This document shows positions 54,037 to 61,941 of a DNA stretch of 64,000 bases, in pieces. The notes beneath the pieces are model-generated. The model saw nothing but the letters and a program-made list of their open reading frames with translations. It had not been told where the DNA came from and ran no database searches. How positions within the stretch are numbered: position 1 is the first letter of the stretch; each line of letters opens with the position of its first letter. The stretch lies in contig NZ_AP024525.1 of the NCBI RefSeq assembly GCF_020886775.1, forward strand, positions 620,001 to 684,000, in the 5' to 3' direction. The stretch comes from Sinomonas cyclohexanicum. GTDB lineage: Bacteria > Actinomycetota > Actinomycetes > Actinomycetales > Micrococcaceae. The position numbers and the translations under genes are program-made.

Positions 54037-55227
54037 TTAGACGGGGTTCGGCGCGGGCGGAGGGGGTGCCGGAGGGGGCGGAGCCTGAGGTGTATCCGCC
54101 GCTGCGGCCCGCTTGGCCGCCCAAGAGGCGGCCGCCGTCGTGCTCCCGATGGTGACCAGCGCGCCGAGGAGGAGCGCGGCATCCTCCCCCTGGGCGAACA
54201 CGCCGAGGGTTCGGCCGATGGTCGCCGCCGCGACCGGCACGCCGAGCTGCGCAGCGGAGCCGACCGCGAATGGCAGGGGCAGCCCCGTGAGCCGATTGGC
54301 GCCATGCGCGACGACGGCGCCGACGCCCAACAGGAGGCCGAGGACGATCATCTGCGGGTGGCCGCCGAGCTGTCTCAGGTCGATCGATGCCCCGAGCCAT
54401 ACGAAGAAGACCGGGCCGAGGAAGCCGTCGTTGAGGGCGAACAGCTGCCGGGCGAGGCGGCGCGGCTCCCCGACCGCGGAGACGGCGAGGCCGAACGCGA
54501 ACCCCGCGAGCATGATCGAGACGTGAGTGAAGACGGCCAGGCCTGCGAGGGCGAAGAGGATCGTGAGCTGGATGCGCAGCTCGAGGGCGAACTTCCGCTC
54601 CTCTGAGACATGATGCAGCCTCTGCCGCCCGCCGTTCGTCTCGAAGTAGCGAAGCACCCACCAGACCACGAGGGCGCACGCCGCCACGGCGAGCGCGCCC
54701 ACGGCCTTGGGGCCGGCGTTGGCGGGGTCGATCGCTAGGGGCAGGGCAACGATTGCGGCGACGTCAGCCAGCGCCACCTGGGCGGTGAGCTCGAGGACGC
54801 TCCTGCCGGTCAGCTTGAGCGAATCCACAATCGGCAGGACCAGCGCTGCTGACGACGAAGCCATGAGCACCACGTACAGCGGCGCATTCTCGGAGCCGAA
54901 CAGCATGGCCACGGCAACCCCGAGCGCAGTGGCCACCACCGCGGCGACCACGACGCGGAGCGCGCCCTTGCCGATCGCGCCGCGGATGGTGCGGTCCCGC
55001 ATCGGCACGTGCGTTCCCGCGACGAACATCATCAGGGCGAAGCCGATGTCGGCGAGGAACGTGAACGTCTCATTGTCGGCGTTGACCCAGCCCAGCAGGG
55101 ACTTGCCCACGAGGACCCCCGCGACCAGCTCGCCCAGGACGAGCGGGAGGTGCCAGGACTTCCGTGCGGCCAGTGCCGGCCCCACGAGCGCGACGACGCA
55201 GATGAGCGAGAGTTCGACGAAGGACAC
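54037..55227 (-). CDS. Cation:proton antiporter (CPA2/Kef-type, no RCK domain)
   Basis: A 396-residue membrane protein with about twelve hydrophobic segments in the CPA2 layout: ARKSWHLPLVLGELVAGVLVG, then the KxRDRTIRG-like loop, SAALVLPIVDSLKL with conserved Pro/Asp, and FLGPVFFVWLGASID. A short Pro-rich tail follows; no RCK/TrkA-N domain is present. It exchanges Na+ or K+ for H+. The start is GTG (55227), 12 nt after the stop of the small gene ahead of it, so the two form a unit. Confidence 0.85.
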   Translation of the reverse strand: MSFVELSLICVVALVGPALAARKSWHLPLVLGELVAGVLVGKSLLGWVNADNETFTFLADIGFALMMFVAGTHVPMRDRTIRGAIGKGALRVVVAAVVATALGVAVAMLFGSENAPLYVVLMASSSAALVLPIVDSLKLTGRSVLELTAQVALADVAAIVALPLAIDPANAGPKAVGALAVAACALVVWWVLRYFETNGGRQRLHHVSEERKFALELRIQLTILFALAGLAVFTHVSIMLAGFAFGLAVSAVGEPRRLARQLFALNDGFLGPVFFVWLGASIDLRQLGGHPQMIVLGLLLGVGAVVAHGANRLTGLPLPFAVGSAAQLGVPVAAATIGRTLGVFAQGEDAALLLGALVTIGSTTAAASWAAKRAAAADTPQAPPPPAPPPPAPNPV

Positions 55228-55239
55228 CCGGGCCCGGCC

Positions 55240-55626
55240 TCATACGCCGGTGACGGGGAAGTCGGCGACCTTGACCGGGATGTCCGTGTTCTCGTCGGTG
55301 TGATAGCTCGCGCACACGCGGTGGTATCCGTCGGCGATCTGGAGCGCGGCGCCGGAGGCGAGGTCTCCGCGCACGAGCAGGATGGGTGAGAGCCTCTCGC
55401 CCTTGTGGACCTTCACGAGGTCCGAGCGGACGTGGGCATTCGTCTCCTCGAGCAGCGCCAGGCGGGACGCCCGGAGGATGTCCTTGGCCTTCTGATGCGT
55501 GACGGGAGCCTTGCGCAGCGCCTTGACGAGCGCCTTGACCTGGTCCGGGCCGGCGAGCAGCGCGAGGTAGGCGGCAGCAGCCGGGTAGTCGTGCTCCTCC
55601 GGCTCGTCGAGCCACTTCACAGCCAT
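55240..55626 (-). CDS. Conserved small protein with a ParB/Srx-like fold
   Basis: A 128-residue protein. The C-terminal half (LVKVHKGERLSPILLVRG, then LQIADGYHRVCAS) resembles the ParB/sulfiredoxin nuclease-like fold, whose ADGYHR motif binds nucleotide in ParB-like domains. The N-terminal 45 residues form helices (AYLALLAGPDQVKALVKALR). It has no known role here. ATG 55626 with GAGGAG upstream was chosen over 55665. It probably is the first gene of the operon with the antiporter. Confidence 0.65.
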   Translation of the reverse strand: MAVKWLDEPEEHDYPAAAAYLALLAGPDQVKALVKALRKAPVTHQKAKDILRASRLALLEETNAHVRSDLVKVHKGERLSPILLVRGDLASGAALQIADGYHRVCASYHTDENTDIPVKVADFPVTGV

Positions 55627-55712
55627 GGAGATGCTCCTCTCAGCACGGGTGCTTCTACACACCATGTGGCCTGCATCATATGCCCGTCCGCCGGGAGGGC
55701 GGTGCGGGATGT

Positions 55713-55730
55713 TCTCCGTTCGGAGATAAT
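55713..55730 (+). promoter_or_regulatory. Promoter/operator of the membrane protein 55737-56366
   Basis: An inverted repeat TCTCC-GTTC-GGAGA (55713-55726) abuts a -10-like GATAAT (55725-55730). The ATG is exactly 6 nt further on, so transcription would start at the start codon. A repressor bound to the repeat would block the -10; a copper regulator (CsoR-like) is a guess. Confidence 0.5.
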
Positions 55731-55736
55731 AGGTGG

Positions 55737-56366
55737 ATGGTCCCGACGCCGAGACGCCACCGCGCAGCCCGCGGGCTCGCCGCGGCCTCCGTCGCGACGC
55801 TCGGGGCGTTGGTGCCCCACCTCGCCGGCGGTGGCCCTGTGCCCGGTCCGGTCGGATGGGCTGTTCCGTGGGTCCTCTCGGTGTTCGTGTGCACGGCGAT
55901 CGGCGGGCGCCGGCTGTCCCTCTGGCGCCTCTCGCTTGGAATCGGTGCCAGCCAGCTCCTGTTCCACGCGCTCTTTGTCCTGGGCACGACGCCGGCGGCG
56001 GCCTCGCCCCTGCCAGCCCACCACGCGCACATGGCCGCGGAGATGTCCGCCTCCGACATGCCGGGGATCGGTGCGATGCCCGGGATGGTGCCCACCGATC
56101 CCTCGATGTGGATCTGGCACGCGGTCGCCGCGATGGTGACCATTGCGGCGTTCCATCGCGGCGAGGTGCTCCTGTGCGGCCTGCAGGACTTGGCCACGCG
56201 CGTTGCTGAATGGGCCCGCACGGCGCTGGTCCTCATCCTTCTGGTGATGGTTCCGGCCAATCGGCCCCGCCTCGCCGCAGCGGCACGGCCGGTGGCGCGG
56301 CTCCGCCCGGCGCCGCAGCGCTGCCCCCTCCAGCGGCGTGGGCCGCCGCGCCCCTTCACGGTCTGA
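55737..56366 (+). CDS. Small multi-helix membrane protein, paralogue of the frameshifted gene at 52025-52674
   Basis: A 209-residue protein with four hydrophobic segments (VPWVLSVFVCTAIGGRRL, GASQLLFHALFVLG, MWIWHAVAAMVTIAAF, WARTALVLILLVMV) and a His/Met-rich central loop (HHAHMAAEMSASDMPGIGAMPG) that could bind copper. No recognised domain. It is the first gene before PCuAC, and the homologue stands beside YcnI. Both likely support envelope copper handling. The leaderless ATG follows the GATAAT box. Confidence 0.65.
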   Translation: MVPTPRRHRAARGLAAASVATLGALVPHLAGGGPVPGPVGWAVPWVLSVFVCTAIGGRRLSLWRLSLGIGASQLLFHALFVLGTTPAAASPLPAHHAHMAAEMSASDMPGIGAMPGMVPTDPSMWIWHAVAAMVTIAAFHRGEVLLCGLQDLATRVAEWARTALVLILLVMVPANRPRLAAAARPVARLRPAPQRCPLQRRGPPRPFTV

Positions 56367-56509
56367 CTGCGCCGCACGGTCCTGTCCCGCGCGCCATCAG
56401 GCCTGCTCAGGAGCCATCAAGACCTCTGACGCCGCTCGCGCACCCGTGGGCGGCGCCGGCGAAGCGCGCCGACGCGCGGCCGCCGGGACCTGTGAAGGGA
56501 AACACCACC

Positions 56510-57085
56510 ATGACCATCCGTACGCTCCTCCGTGCCACCACCGCGGCACTTGCCGCGTCCGCCGCCCTGACCCTGACCGGCTGCGCTGGCGCGGGCGCAC
56601 CATCCGTTCCCGCCGCCTCCCAGGCGGCTGCCTCGGTGATCGTCTCCGATGCCTGGGCCAAGGCGGCGGACAAAGGCATGACGGGGGCCTTCGGCACGAT
56701 TGCCAACAACGGCAGCGCGGACATCACGCTCGTCTCGGCAACGACCGCGGCCGCGGGCCGGACCGAACTGCACGAGACCACCACCACGGCGGGCGGCCAG
56801 CAGGCCATGCGCGCCAAAGAGGGTGGCTTCACTATCCCCGCCGGAGGCACGCTCACCCTAGCGCCCGGGGCGAACCACATCATGCTCATGGACATCTCCG
56901 CACCGCTCAGTGCCGGCGACGACGTCCAGCTCACGCTCACCTTCTCGGACCACTCCACCGTGGGATTCACGGCCCGTGTCAAGGACTTCACGGGGGCGAA
57001 CGAGACCTACACCGGCAGCAGCCCGAGCGCCGGCGGCGGCATGGGAGCGACGGCTTCCGCGTCCTCGACGGGCATGGACCACTGA
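56510..57085 (+). CDS. PCuAC-type copper chaperone lipoprotein
   Basis: A 191-residue envelope protein. Lipobox LTGC at about residues 22-25. The PCuAC domain covers residues 45-165 and keeps the copper-binding pattern: His and Met in ELHETTTTAGGQQAM, then His and Met again in NHIMLMDI. It delivers Cu(I) to cytochrome oxidase Cu(A) sites in related systems. Gly/Ser-rich C-terminal end. ATG 56510 has GAAGGG upstream. Its TGA overlaps the Dyp-peroxidase ATG (TGATG). Confidence 0.88.
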   Translation: MTIRTLLRATTAALAASAALTLTGCAGAGAPSVPAASQAAASVIVSDAWAKAADKGMTGAFGTIANNGSADITLVSATTAAAGRTELHETTTTAGGQQAMRAKEGGFTIPAGGTLTLAPGANHIMLMDISAPLSAGDDVQLTLTFSDHSTVGFTARVKDFTGANETYTGSSPSAGGGMGATASASSTGMDH

Positions 57086-58314
57086 TGACGAGGGCCGGCC
57101 AGGACCTTGACCGCGCGCGGCACACCCGGCGTCAGTTCCTCATCGGAGGGGCTGCCGCCGGGGCCGGCGCCGCCGCGGCGCTCGGCGCGACGCGGGTGTT
57201 GGACGCTCCGGCGCCTGCCTCCGCGGTCGATCCCGTCCTGAATGGTGCGCAGACCATCCCGTTCTACGGCGACCATCAGGCGGGCATCGCGACCCCCGCC
57301 CAGGCCCACTCGAGGCTTGTGGCGCTGGATCTTCGCGACGGCGTGGACCGGGACGGCCTCCGCCGCCTGATGCGGCTCCTCAGCGACGACGCCGGCCGCC
57401 TCGCCGCCGGCAGCCCCGCCCTCGCGGACACGGAGCCCGAGCTCGCCTCGGTTCCCGCGAGGCTGACCGTGACGTTCGGGTTCGGCCCCGGGTTCGTGGC
57501 CCGCGCGGGAGGGAGCGCCCCCGAGTGGCTCAGGCCGCTGCCCACCTTCGCGGTCGACCGGCTCCGGCCTGAGTTCAGCGATGGAGACCTGCTGCTGCAG
57601 GTTGCCGCAGACGATCCGGTCACCGTGGCCCATGCGACCCGCATGCTCCTCAAGGACGCCCGCTCATTTGCGGCAGTGCGCTGGATGCAGCGCGGATTCC
57701 GGTGGGCCCATGGGTCCACCGCTGCGGGGACGACCATGAGGAATCTGTTCGGGCAGGTCGACGGCACGTCCAACCCGGTTCCCGGAAGCGAGGAGTTCGA
57801 CCGTGTGGTGTGGGCGGGGACGGGGTGGCTTGCCGGGGGGACGGGCCTTGTGGCGCGGCGCATCCACATGGACCTCGAGGGCTGGGACCAGCTCGATCCG
57901 GTGGCGAAGGAGGCGTCGGTGGGCCGGAAGCTCTCGAACGGCGCGCCCCTGACTGGCACCGAGGAGCACGATCAGCCCGACTTCGCCGCCACTACCCCGC
58001 TCGGGTTCCCGCGGATCGCGGAATTCTCCCACGTCCGGCGAGCGCGAGGAGAGGCCCCCGGAAGCCCGGCGGAGCGGATCTTCCGCCGCGGGTACAACTA
58101 CGACGACGAGCCCACCGGTGGCGAGATCTCGAATTCCGGGCTCATCTTCGTCTCGTATCAAGCGGATATCGACCGCCAGTTCGTGCCGATCCAGCGGCGG
58201 CTGGACGAGCTCGACCTCCTGAACCGGTGGACGACGCCGGTCGGCTCGGCCGTGTTCGCGGTCCCGCCCGGCTGCTGGGAACGCGGATTCATCGGCGAGA
58301 CCTTGTTGGGCTGA
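57085..58314 (+). CDS. Dyp-type haem peroxidase / deferrochelatase-like (EfeB-like), Tat-exported
   Basis: A 409-residue peroxidase with a Tat signal (RRQFLIGGAAAG). The Dyp hallmark GxxDG is at GQVDGTSNP near residue 230, with Asp as the acid-base residue; the haem-ligand His is in EFSHVRRAR near residue 313. Dyp/EfeB enzymes act in the envelope on haem or dyes; in EfeUOB clusters they strip iron from haem, but no EfeU/EfeO is present here. The position after PCuAC suggests joint copper/haem redox functions. Confidence 0.88.
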   Translation: MTRAGQDLDRARHTRRQFLIGGAAAGAGAAAALGATRVLDAPAPASAVDPVLNGAQTIPFYGDHQAGIATPAQAHSRLVALDLRDGVDRDGLRRLMRLLSDDAGRLAAGSPALADTEPELASVPARLTVTFGFGPGFVARAGGSAPEWLRPLPTFAVDRLRPEFSDGDLLLQVAADDPVTVAHATRMLLKDARSFAAVRWMQRGFRWAHGSTAAGTTMRNLFGQVDGTSNPVPGSEEFDRVVWAGTGWLAGGTGLVARRIHMDLEGWDQLDPVAKEASVGRKLSNGAPLTGTEEHDQPDFAATTPLGFPRIAEFSHVRRARGEAPGSPAERIFRRGYNYDDEPTGGEISNSGLIFVSYQADIDRQFVPIQRRLDELDLLNRWTTPVGSAVFAVPPGCWERGFIGETLLG

Positions 58315-58337
58315 CGGCACCGCCCCGGCGGACATGG

Positions 58338-58372
58338 CGAAGGCCCGGAATCCTGAGGACTCCGGGCCTTCG
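58338..58372. terminator. Hairpin terminator between the peroxidase gene and the tRNA
   Basis: Stem of 12 bp plus 3 more beyond one mismatch (CGAAGGCCCGGA with TCCGGGCCTTCG), 3-nt loop. It can stop transcription of the peroxidase gene and, in the other direction, of the tRNA gene. Confidence 0.75.
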
Positions 58373-58379
58373 TGCTGGG

Positions 58380-58464
58380 CGGTGGTGGAGGGATTTGAAC
58401 CCCCGTTGGGTTGCCCCAAACATCATTTCGAGTGATGCACCTTCGGCCGCTCGGACACACCACC
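58380..58464 (-). tRNA. tRNA-Ser (anticodon CGA)
   Basis: A 85-nt class-II tRNA. Acceptor stem GGTGGTG pairs CACCACC, the anticodon stem CATCA/TGATG encloses CTCGAAA with anticodon CGA, a variable arm of the TTTGGGGCAACCCAA type is present and the T-arm is GGGGGTTCAAATCCCTC-like. Discriminator is G, as expected for Ser. It reads codon UCG. CCA is not cleanly encoded. Confidence 0.95.
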
Positions 58465-58514
58465 AGCAGGCATCAACTGTACCGGGACGGAGGCCCAGCT
58501 CCAAACTGGGCCCC

Positions 58515-59417
58515 TCACAGGTAGGCGGACGCGGTCCACAGGTGCACGAGCGCGTAGGCACGGTAGGGGCTCCAACCTTCGGCCCGCACTGCGGCTTCCT
58601 TGGCGGTGATGCCGCCGAGCGATCGCCGCAGGACGAGGTCCCCGGGGGCAAAGGCATCACGGTGCCCCGTGCGCACCTCGAGGTAGTCGGCGGTCCACCG
58701 GCCGACCCCCGGCAATGCCAGCAGCTCGTCCCGGGTGAGCGGGAGCCGTCCGCGGTCGGCCGCGCCCGTGCGGTCCGCGAAGGCGCGGGCCACGGCAAGG
58801 ACGGTCCTCGCCCGGGAGGCCGTGAGCCCGACGGCGGCCCGCAGCTCCTCGGGGTCGGCCCCGGCAAGGGGCGCCGGGCCGGGGAACCGCATCAGACCCA
58901 GCGGACCGGATGTGCCGTACGCCTGGACCAGCCGGCCCGCGAAAGTCCTTCCGGCCGCGAGAGAGACCTGTTGGCCCAGCACGGTGGTGACGGCCGTCTG
59001 GAACGCGTCGGTGGTGCCGATGACACGCAGCGCCGGACGTGCCTCGAGGAGCGGGGCCAGAACGGGGTCGCCGACTAGCGCCGACCGGACCTCGGCGACA
59101 CCCGTGTCGAGGTCGAGCCAGACGCGGAGGGCCGTCACGGCCTCGTCCCCGCCGGCCGCGGGGCCGTGCAACGTCGCCTCCGCCCCGGCGGGGTCGAGCC
59201 GGATCGACGCCGCGACCGGTCCGTGCGCCGTGTGGATGAGGCGCTCGTGCGTCCCCGCGGCGAGGTCGGTGCGCTCGGCGCCGGGGACCGAGTGCGCCGC
59301 GAGGCTCGCGAGCATCGCGGCGGCCTCGAGGCCGCCGTTCGCGCGGAGACGGACGGGCTTCGACGCCGTGTTGCCGAGCGCGACCACCGTGTCTGCGTCC
59401 ACCGCGTCTAGGTCCAC
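58515..59417 (-). CDS. alkA: DNA-3-methyladenine glycosylase II (AlkA-like, HhH-GPD)
   Basis: A 300-residue repair glycosylase. An N-terminal AlkA_N-like beta domain is followed by the HhH motif LPGVGRWTADYLEVR (near residue 235) and the catalytic Asp in FAPGDLVLRR. No N-terminal Ada domain. It removes N3- and N7-alkylated purines and O2-alkylpyrimidines. The GTG start at 59417 overlaps the Tag stop by 10 nt, so it ends a five-gene repair operon. Confidence 0.88.
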   Translation of the reverse strand: MDLDAVDADTVVALGNTASKPVRLRANGGLEAAAMLASLAAHSVPGAERTDLAAGTHERLIHTAHGPVAASIRLDPAGAEATLHGPAAGGDEAVTALRVWLDLDTGVAEVRSALVGDPVLAPLLEARPALRVIGTTDAFQTAVTTVLGQQVSLAAGRTFAGRLVQAYGTSGPLGLMRFPGPAPLAGADPEELRAAVGLTASRARTVLAVARAFADRTGAADRGRLPLTRDELLALPGVGRWTADYLEVRTGHRDAFAPGDLVLRRSLGGITAKEAAVRAEGWSPYRAYALVHLWTASAYL

Positions 59418-60004
59418 ACGCCCGAGCTTCCGCGCCGATGGCTGCCGACGAGGTGGGTGTCGATGATCCCGATGGCCTCCATGAGGGCGTACATCGTGGT
59501 CGGGCCGACGAACGCGAACCCTTTTTTCCGCAGGGCCTTGGACAGGGCAATCGACTCCGGGGAGGACGAGGGGATCTCCGAGTACGTCAGGGGTGCGGGC
59601 GTCTCGGCCGGCTGGAACGACCAGACGAACTCCACGAGGCCGCCCTCCTCCCGCAGGGCGAGCGTCGCCCGGGCATTCGTGATGGCCGCGTTGATCTTGG
59701 CCCGGTTGCGCACGATCCCGGCGTCCAGCATGAGCCGCTCGACGTCCTCCTCGGTGAACAGGGCCACGGCCTCGGGGTCGAAGTCCGCGAAGGCCGCGCG
59801 GAATGCCGGCCGCTTGCGCAGGATCGTGGCCCAGGACAGCCCAGCCTGGAACCCCTCGAGGGAGATGCGCTCGTAGAGGCCATGCTCGTCCCGCACCGGC
59901 ATGCCCCACTCGGTGTCGTAGTACTCGCGCATGAGGGTATCCGCGCTGGCCCAGGACGGCCTCGCGAGCCCGTCCTCGCCCGTGATGAGTGCTGCCTCGC
60001 TCAT
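59408..60004 (-). CDS. tag: DNA-3-methyladenine glycosylase I (Tag-like)
   Basis: A 198-residue Tag-type glycosylase. The YYDTEWGMPVRDEHGLYERISLEGFQAGLSW segment and the KGFAFVGPTTMYALMEAIG helix identify it. The usual zinc ligands are not conserved: the Cys near the N-terminus is absent, the His of YHDxEWG is Tyr, and the C-terminal Cys cluster is replaced by GSHRRGSSG. AAAGGGG precedes the ATG. It starts 12 nt after alkB. Confidence 0.88.
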   Translation of the reverse strand: MSEAALITGEDGLARPSWASADTLMREYYDTEWGMPVRDEHGLYERISLEGFQAGLSWATILRKRPAFRAAFADFDPEAVALFTEEDVERLMLDAGIVRNRAKINAAITNARATLALREEGGLVEFVWSFQPAETPAPLTYSEIPSSSPESIALSKALRKKGFAFVGPTTMYALMEAIGIIDTHLVGSHRRGSSGVWT

Positions 60005-60016
60005 GGGTGTCCCCTT

Positions 60017-60688
60017 TCAGTCCAGTCCGGTGACGCGGAGGGTGAGGTTGATCCTCCCGGATCCGATCCCGCACCCGTCGGGGGCGGTCCCGGGATAGGT
60101 CTTCATGACGCCGTGGAACGCGAGCCGCGACGGGCCGCCGAACACGAATAGGTCTCCCGAGGCCAGCGTGAGGTCCTCGTACGGCTTGGCACGGGTCTCG
60201 GTGTTGCCGAACCGGAACAGGCAGCTGTCGCCGATCGAGAGCGACACGACGGGCTCCCGGGAGACCTCGTCTTTGTCCTGGTGCATGCCCATCCGTGCCG
60301 CGCCGTCGTAGTAGTTCACCAAAGCCGTGTCCGGCGTGTAGGCATAGGCCGCGCGGCCTGGCCCGTAGGCCTCGGCGAGGGCGAGGCGTCCCACGCGCAC
60401 GAGCCACTCGGGGAACGGGAGCACCCGGGCGCCGTTCACGTCAGCGGCCTCGCGGCTGTAACGGTACGGCTGCCAGTGCCAGCCGAGGCACACCGTCTTC
60501 ACCGACATCTCGTGCCCACGAACGCTCGCCGCCCGGAGCGGGACCGGCCCGGCGGACCATTCGCGAAAGCGCGCAGCGATCCAGGCCTGCTGGGCCACAC
60601 TCAGCCACCCCGGCACGTGAACCGCGCCCGGCGCGAGCGCCCGACGCGGCCGCTCCAGGAGATCGTCGCCGAAGAGGGCCGCTGTCAC
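60017..60688 (-). CDS. alkB: AlkB-like 2-oxoglutarate/Fe(II) DNA-repair dioxygenase
   Basis: A 223-residue oxidative demethylase for 1-methyladenine and 3-methylcytosine. The iron facial triad is HxD in MGMHQDKDE (near residue 137) with the third His in RLAFHGVMK (near 195); the 2-oxoglutarate-binding Arg pair is in GRINLTLRV. The GTG start overlaps the ogt stop in GTGA. Confidence 0.9.
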   Translation of the reverse strand: MTAALFGDDLLERPRRALAPGAVHVPGWLSVAQQAWIAARFREWSAGPVPLRAASVRGHEMSVKTVCLGWHWQPYRYSREAADVNGARVLPFPEWLVRVGRLALAEAYGPGRAAYAYTPDTALVNYYDGAARMGMHQDKDEVSREPVVSLSIGDSCLFRFGNTETRAKPYEDLTLASGDLFVFGGPSRLAFHGVMKTYPGTAPDGCGIGSGRINLTLRVTGLD

Positions 60689-61329
60689 GCCGCCGCCTCG
60701 AGCGCGAGGAGCGCGGTCTTGGTCTCGAGCCCGCCGATGTACCCGCCGAGGCTGCCATCGGACCGGAGGACGCGGTGGCACGGCACCACGACGGGCAGCG
60801 GGTTCGTGGCGCAGGCGGTCCCGACGGCGCGCACGGCCTTCGGGTTCCCGACTGCCCTGGCGACTTCCGTGTAGCTCTCCGTGACACCGAAGGGGATCTC
60901 GCCCAGGTGTGCGAGGACGGTGCGGCGGAATCCGGAGGACAGGCGCAGGTCGAGCGGGAGGTCGAACTCTGTGCGGACCCCCTCGAAATACTCTGCGATC
61001 TCCCTCGCGGCGGACTCCAGACGGGAGGGCGCCTCGAGGATGCGCGGGCTGAGCTTGTCGGCCAGCGACTGAAGCACCGTCTCGTGGCCCTCCCTTTCGA
61101 AGGCCACGCGGACGAGCCCGCGTTCTGTAGCGGCGATCAGCAGTCGGCCCACAGGCGAGTCGATCACCCGGTAGGCGACGTCGAGCAGGCCCTCCCGCCC
61201 CGCCTCGATGGCGAGGGAACTCCGGAGCCGTTCGAGCACTCCCGGCTCGATCACGGTCAGGTGGGGCGGGAAGACGAGGTCCACGGGCCCGGTGCCCTGC
61301 GGAGACCCGACCTGGTCAGCGGTGCTCAT
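60685..61329 (-). CDS. ogt: Methylated-DNA-protein-cysteine methyltransferase with an N-terminal extension
   Basis: A 214-residue O6-alkylguanine transferase. The acceptor is C184 in the PCHR motif (VVVPCHRVLR), preceded by the Asn/Arg-loop VGTACATNP. The canonical domain starts near residue 50 (YRVIDSPVGRLLIAATE); residues 1-48 are an extra segment not found in E. coli Ogt. Suicide reaction restores guanine. The ATG lies inside the 14-nt overlap with the sigma-factor gene, so synthesis should be coupled to that of the sigma factor. Confidence 0.9.
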   Translation of the reverse strand: MSTADQVGSPQGTGPVDLVFPPHLTVIEPGVLERLRSSLAIEAGREGLLDVAYRVIDSPVGRLLIAATERGLVRVAFEREGHETVLQSLADKLSPRILEAPSRLESAAREIAEYFEGVRTEFDLPLDLRLSSGFRRTVLAHLGEIPFGVTESYTEVARAVGNPKAVRAVGTACATNPLPVVVPCHRVLRSDGSLGGYIGGLETKTALLALEAAA

Positions 61330-61822
61330 GGATGCTTCCTTCGTGCTGGTCTTCCGAGATGAGGGTGCGGAGCTTCTTGAGCCCGTCCGCGGCCGAGCGG
61401 CGCGCGGCGGCGGGGGTCCCGCCGACGATGTCGGCGATCTCCCCGAACGGGAGGTCGCCCAGATAGCGGTAGGCGATCACCCGCCGCTGCTTGTCCGGGA
61501 GCTGGGCCACGTGGGCCCAGACCCCGTCGCCGGGCGGGCCGGGGTTCCCGAGCGGGGAGGCGCCCTCCGGCACAGACTCGATGGGCACGGCGCGCCGGCC
61601 GGCGGCGCGAACGGAGTCCAGCGACCGTCGGTGGGCGATCCGGACGAGCCACGCCTCGACGTTGGCATCCGCCGGGAGCTCGGTGTACGCCCGCAGCGCG
61701 GAGATGAAGGTCTCCTGCCAGACGTCGTCGGCATCCAGCGGGCCTACGACGGCGCGGCACACCCGTAGCACCGTGGCTCCGTGGAGCTCGACGAGCATTT
61801 CGAAGGGCTGTTTCGTGTCCAT
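61316..61822 (-). CDS. ECF-type sigma factor leading the alkylation-repair operon
   Basis: A 168-residue ECF sigma factor. Region 2 (residues 8-70) has VGPLDADDVWQETFISALR, region 4 (about 112-165) has LPDKQRRVIAYRYLGDLPFGEIADIVGGT. The frame also opens at 61882, giving 20 extra uncharacteristic residues; ATG at 61822 begins the sigma-2 domain and has CGTCTA 7 nt upstream (61830-61835), an ECF-type -10. No anti-sigma factor gene is seen; the next gene (ogt) overlaps by 14 nt. Control of alkylation repair genes is inferred from order and coupling, not demonstrated. Confidence 0.85.
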   Translation of the reverse strand: MDTKQPFEMLVELHGATVLRVCRAVVGPLDADDVWQETFISALRAYTELPADANVEAWLVRIAHRRSLDSVRAAGRRAVPIESVPEGASPLGNPGPPGDGVWAHVAQLPDKQRRVIAYRYLGDLPFGEIADIVGGTPAAARRSAADGLKKLRTLISEDQHEGSIHEHR

Positions 61823-61929
61823 CACCGTGTAGACGCTCCGGAGGCCGGAAGTGTGAGGTCGGGAGTGTGTCCCGCCCATCATTCCATCGTCCGCCCCCGG
61901 GCCCCTACTGGGCCGTCGGTGGCTCCTGC

Positions 61930-61935
61930 TAGGGT
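61930..61935 (+). promoter_or_regulatory. -10 box of a leaderless ABC-exporter message
   Basis: TAGGGT is followed by 6 nt and the ATG at 61942; no ribosome-binding site is present, so transcription likely starts at the A of ATG. Confidence 0.6.
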
Positions 61936-61941
61936 CTGGCC

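Noticed and set aside
61822-61882. Longer N-terminus of the sigma factor (start at 61882)
   Set aside because: The extra residues do not resemble sigma region 1/2; ATG 61822 is preferred, though 61882 cannot be excluded.
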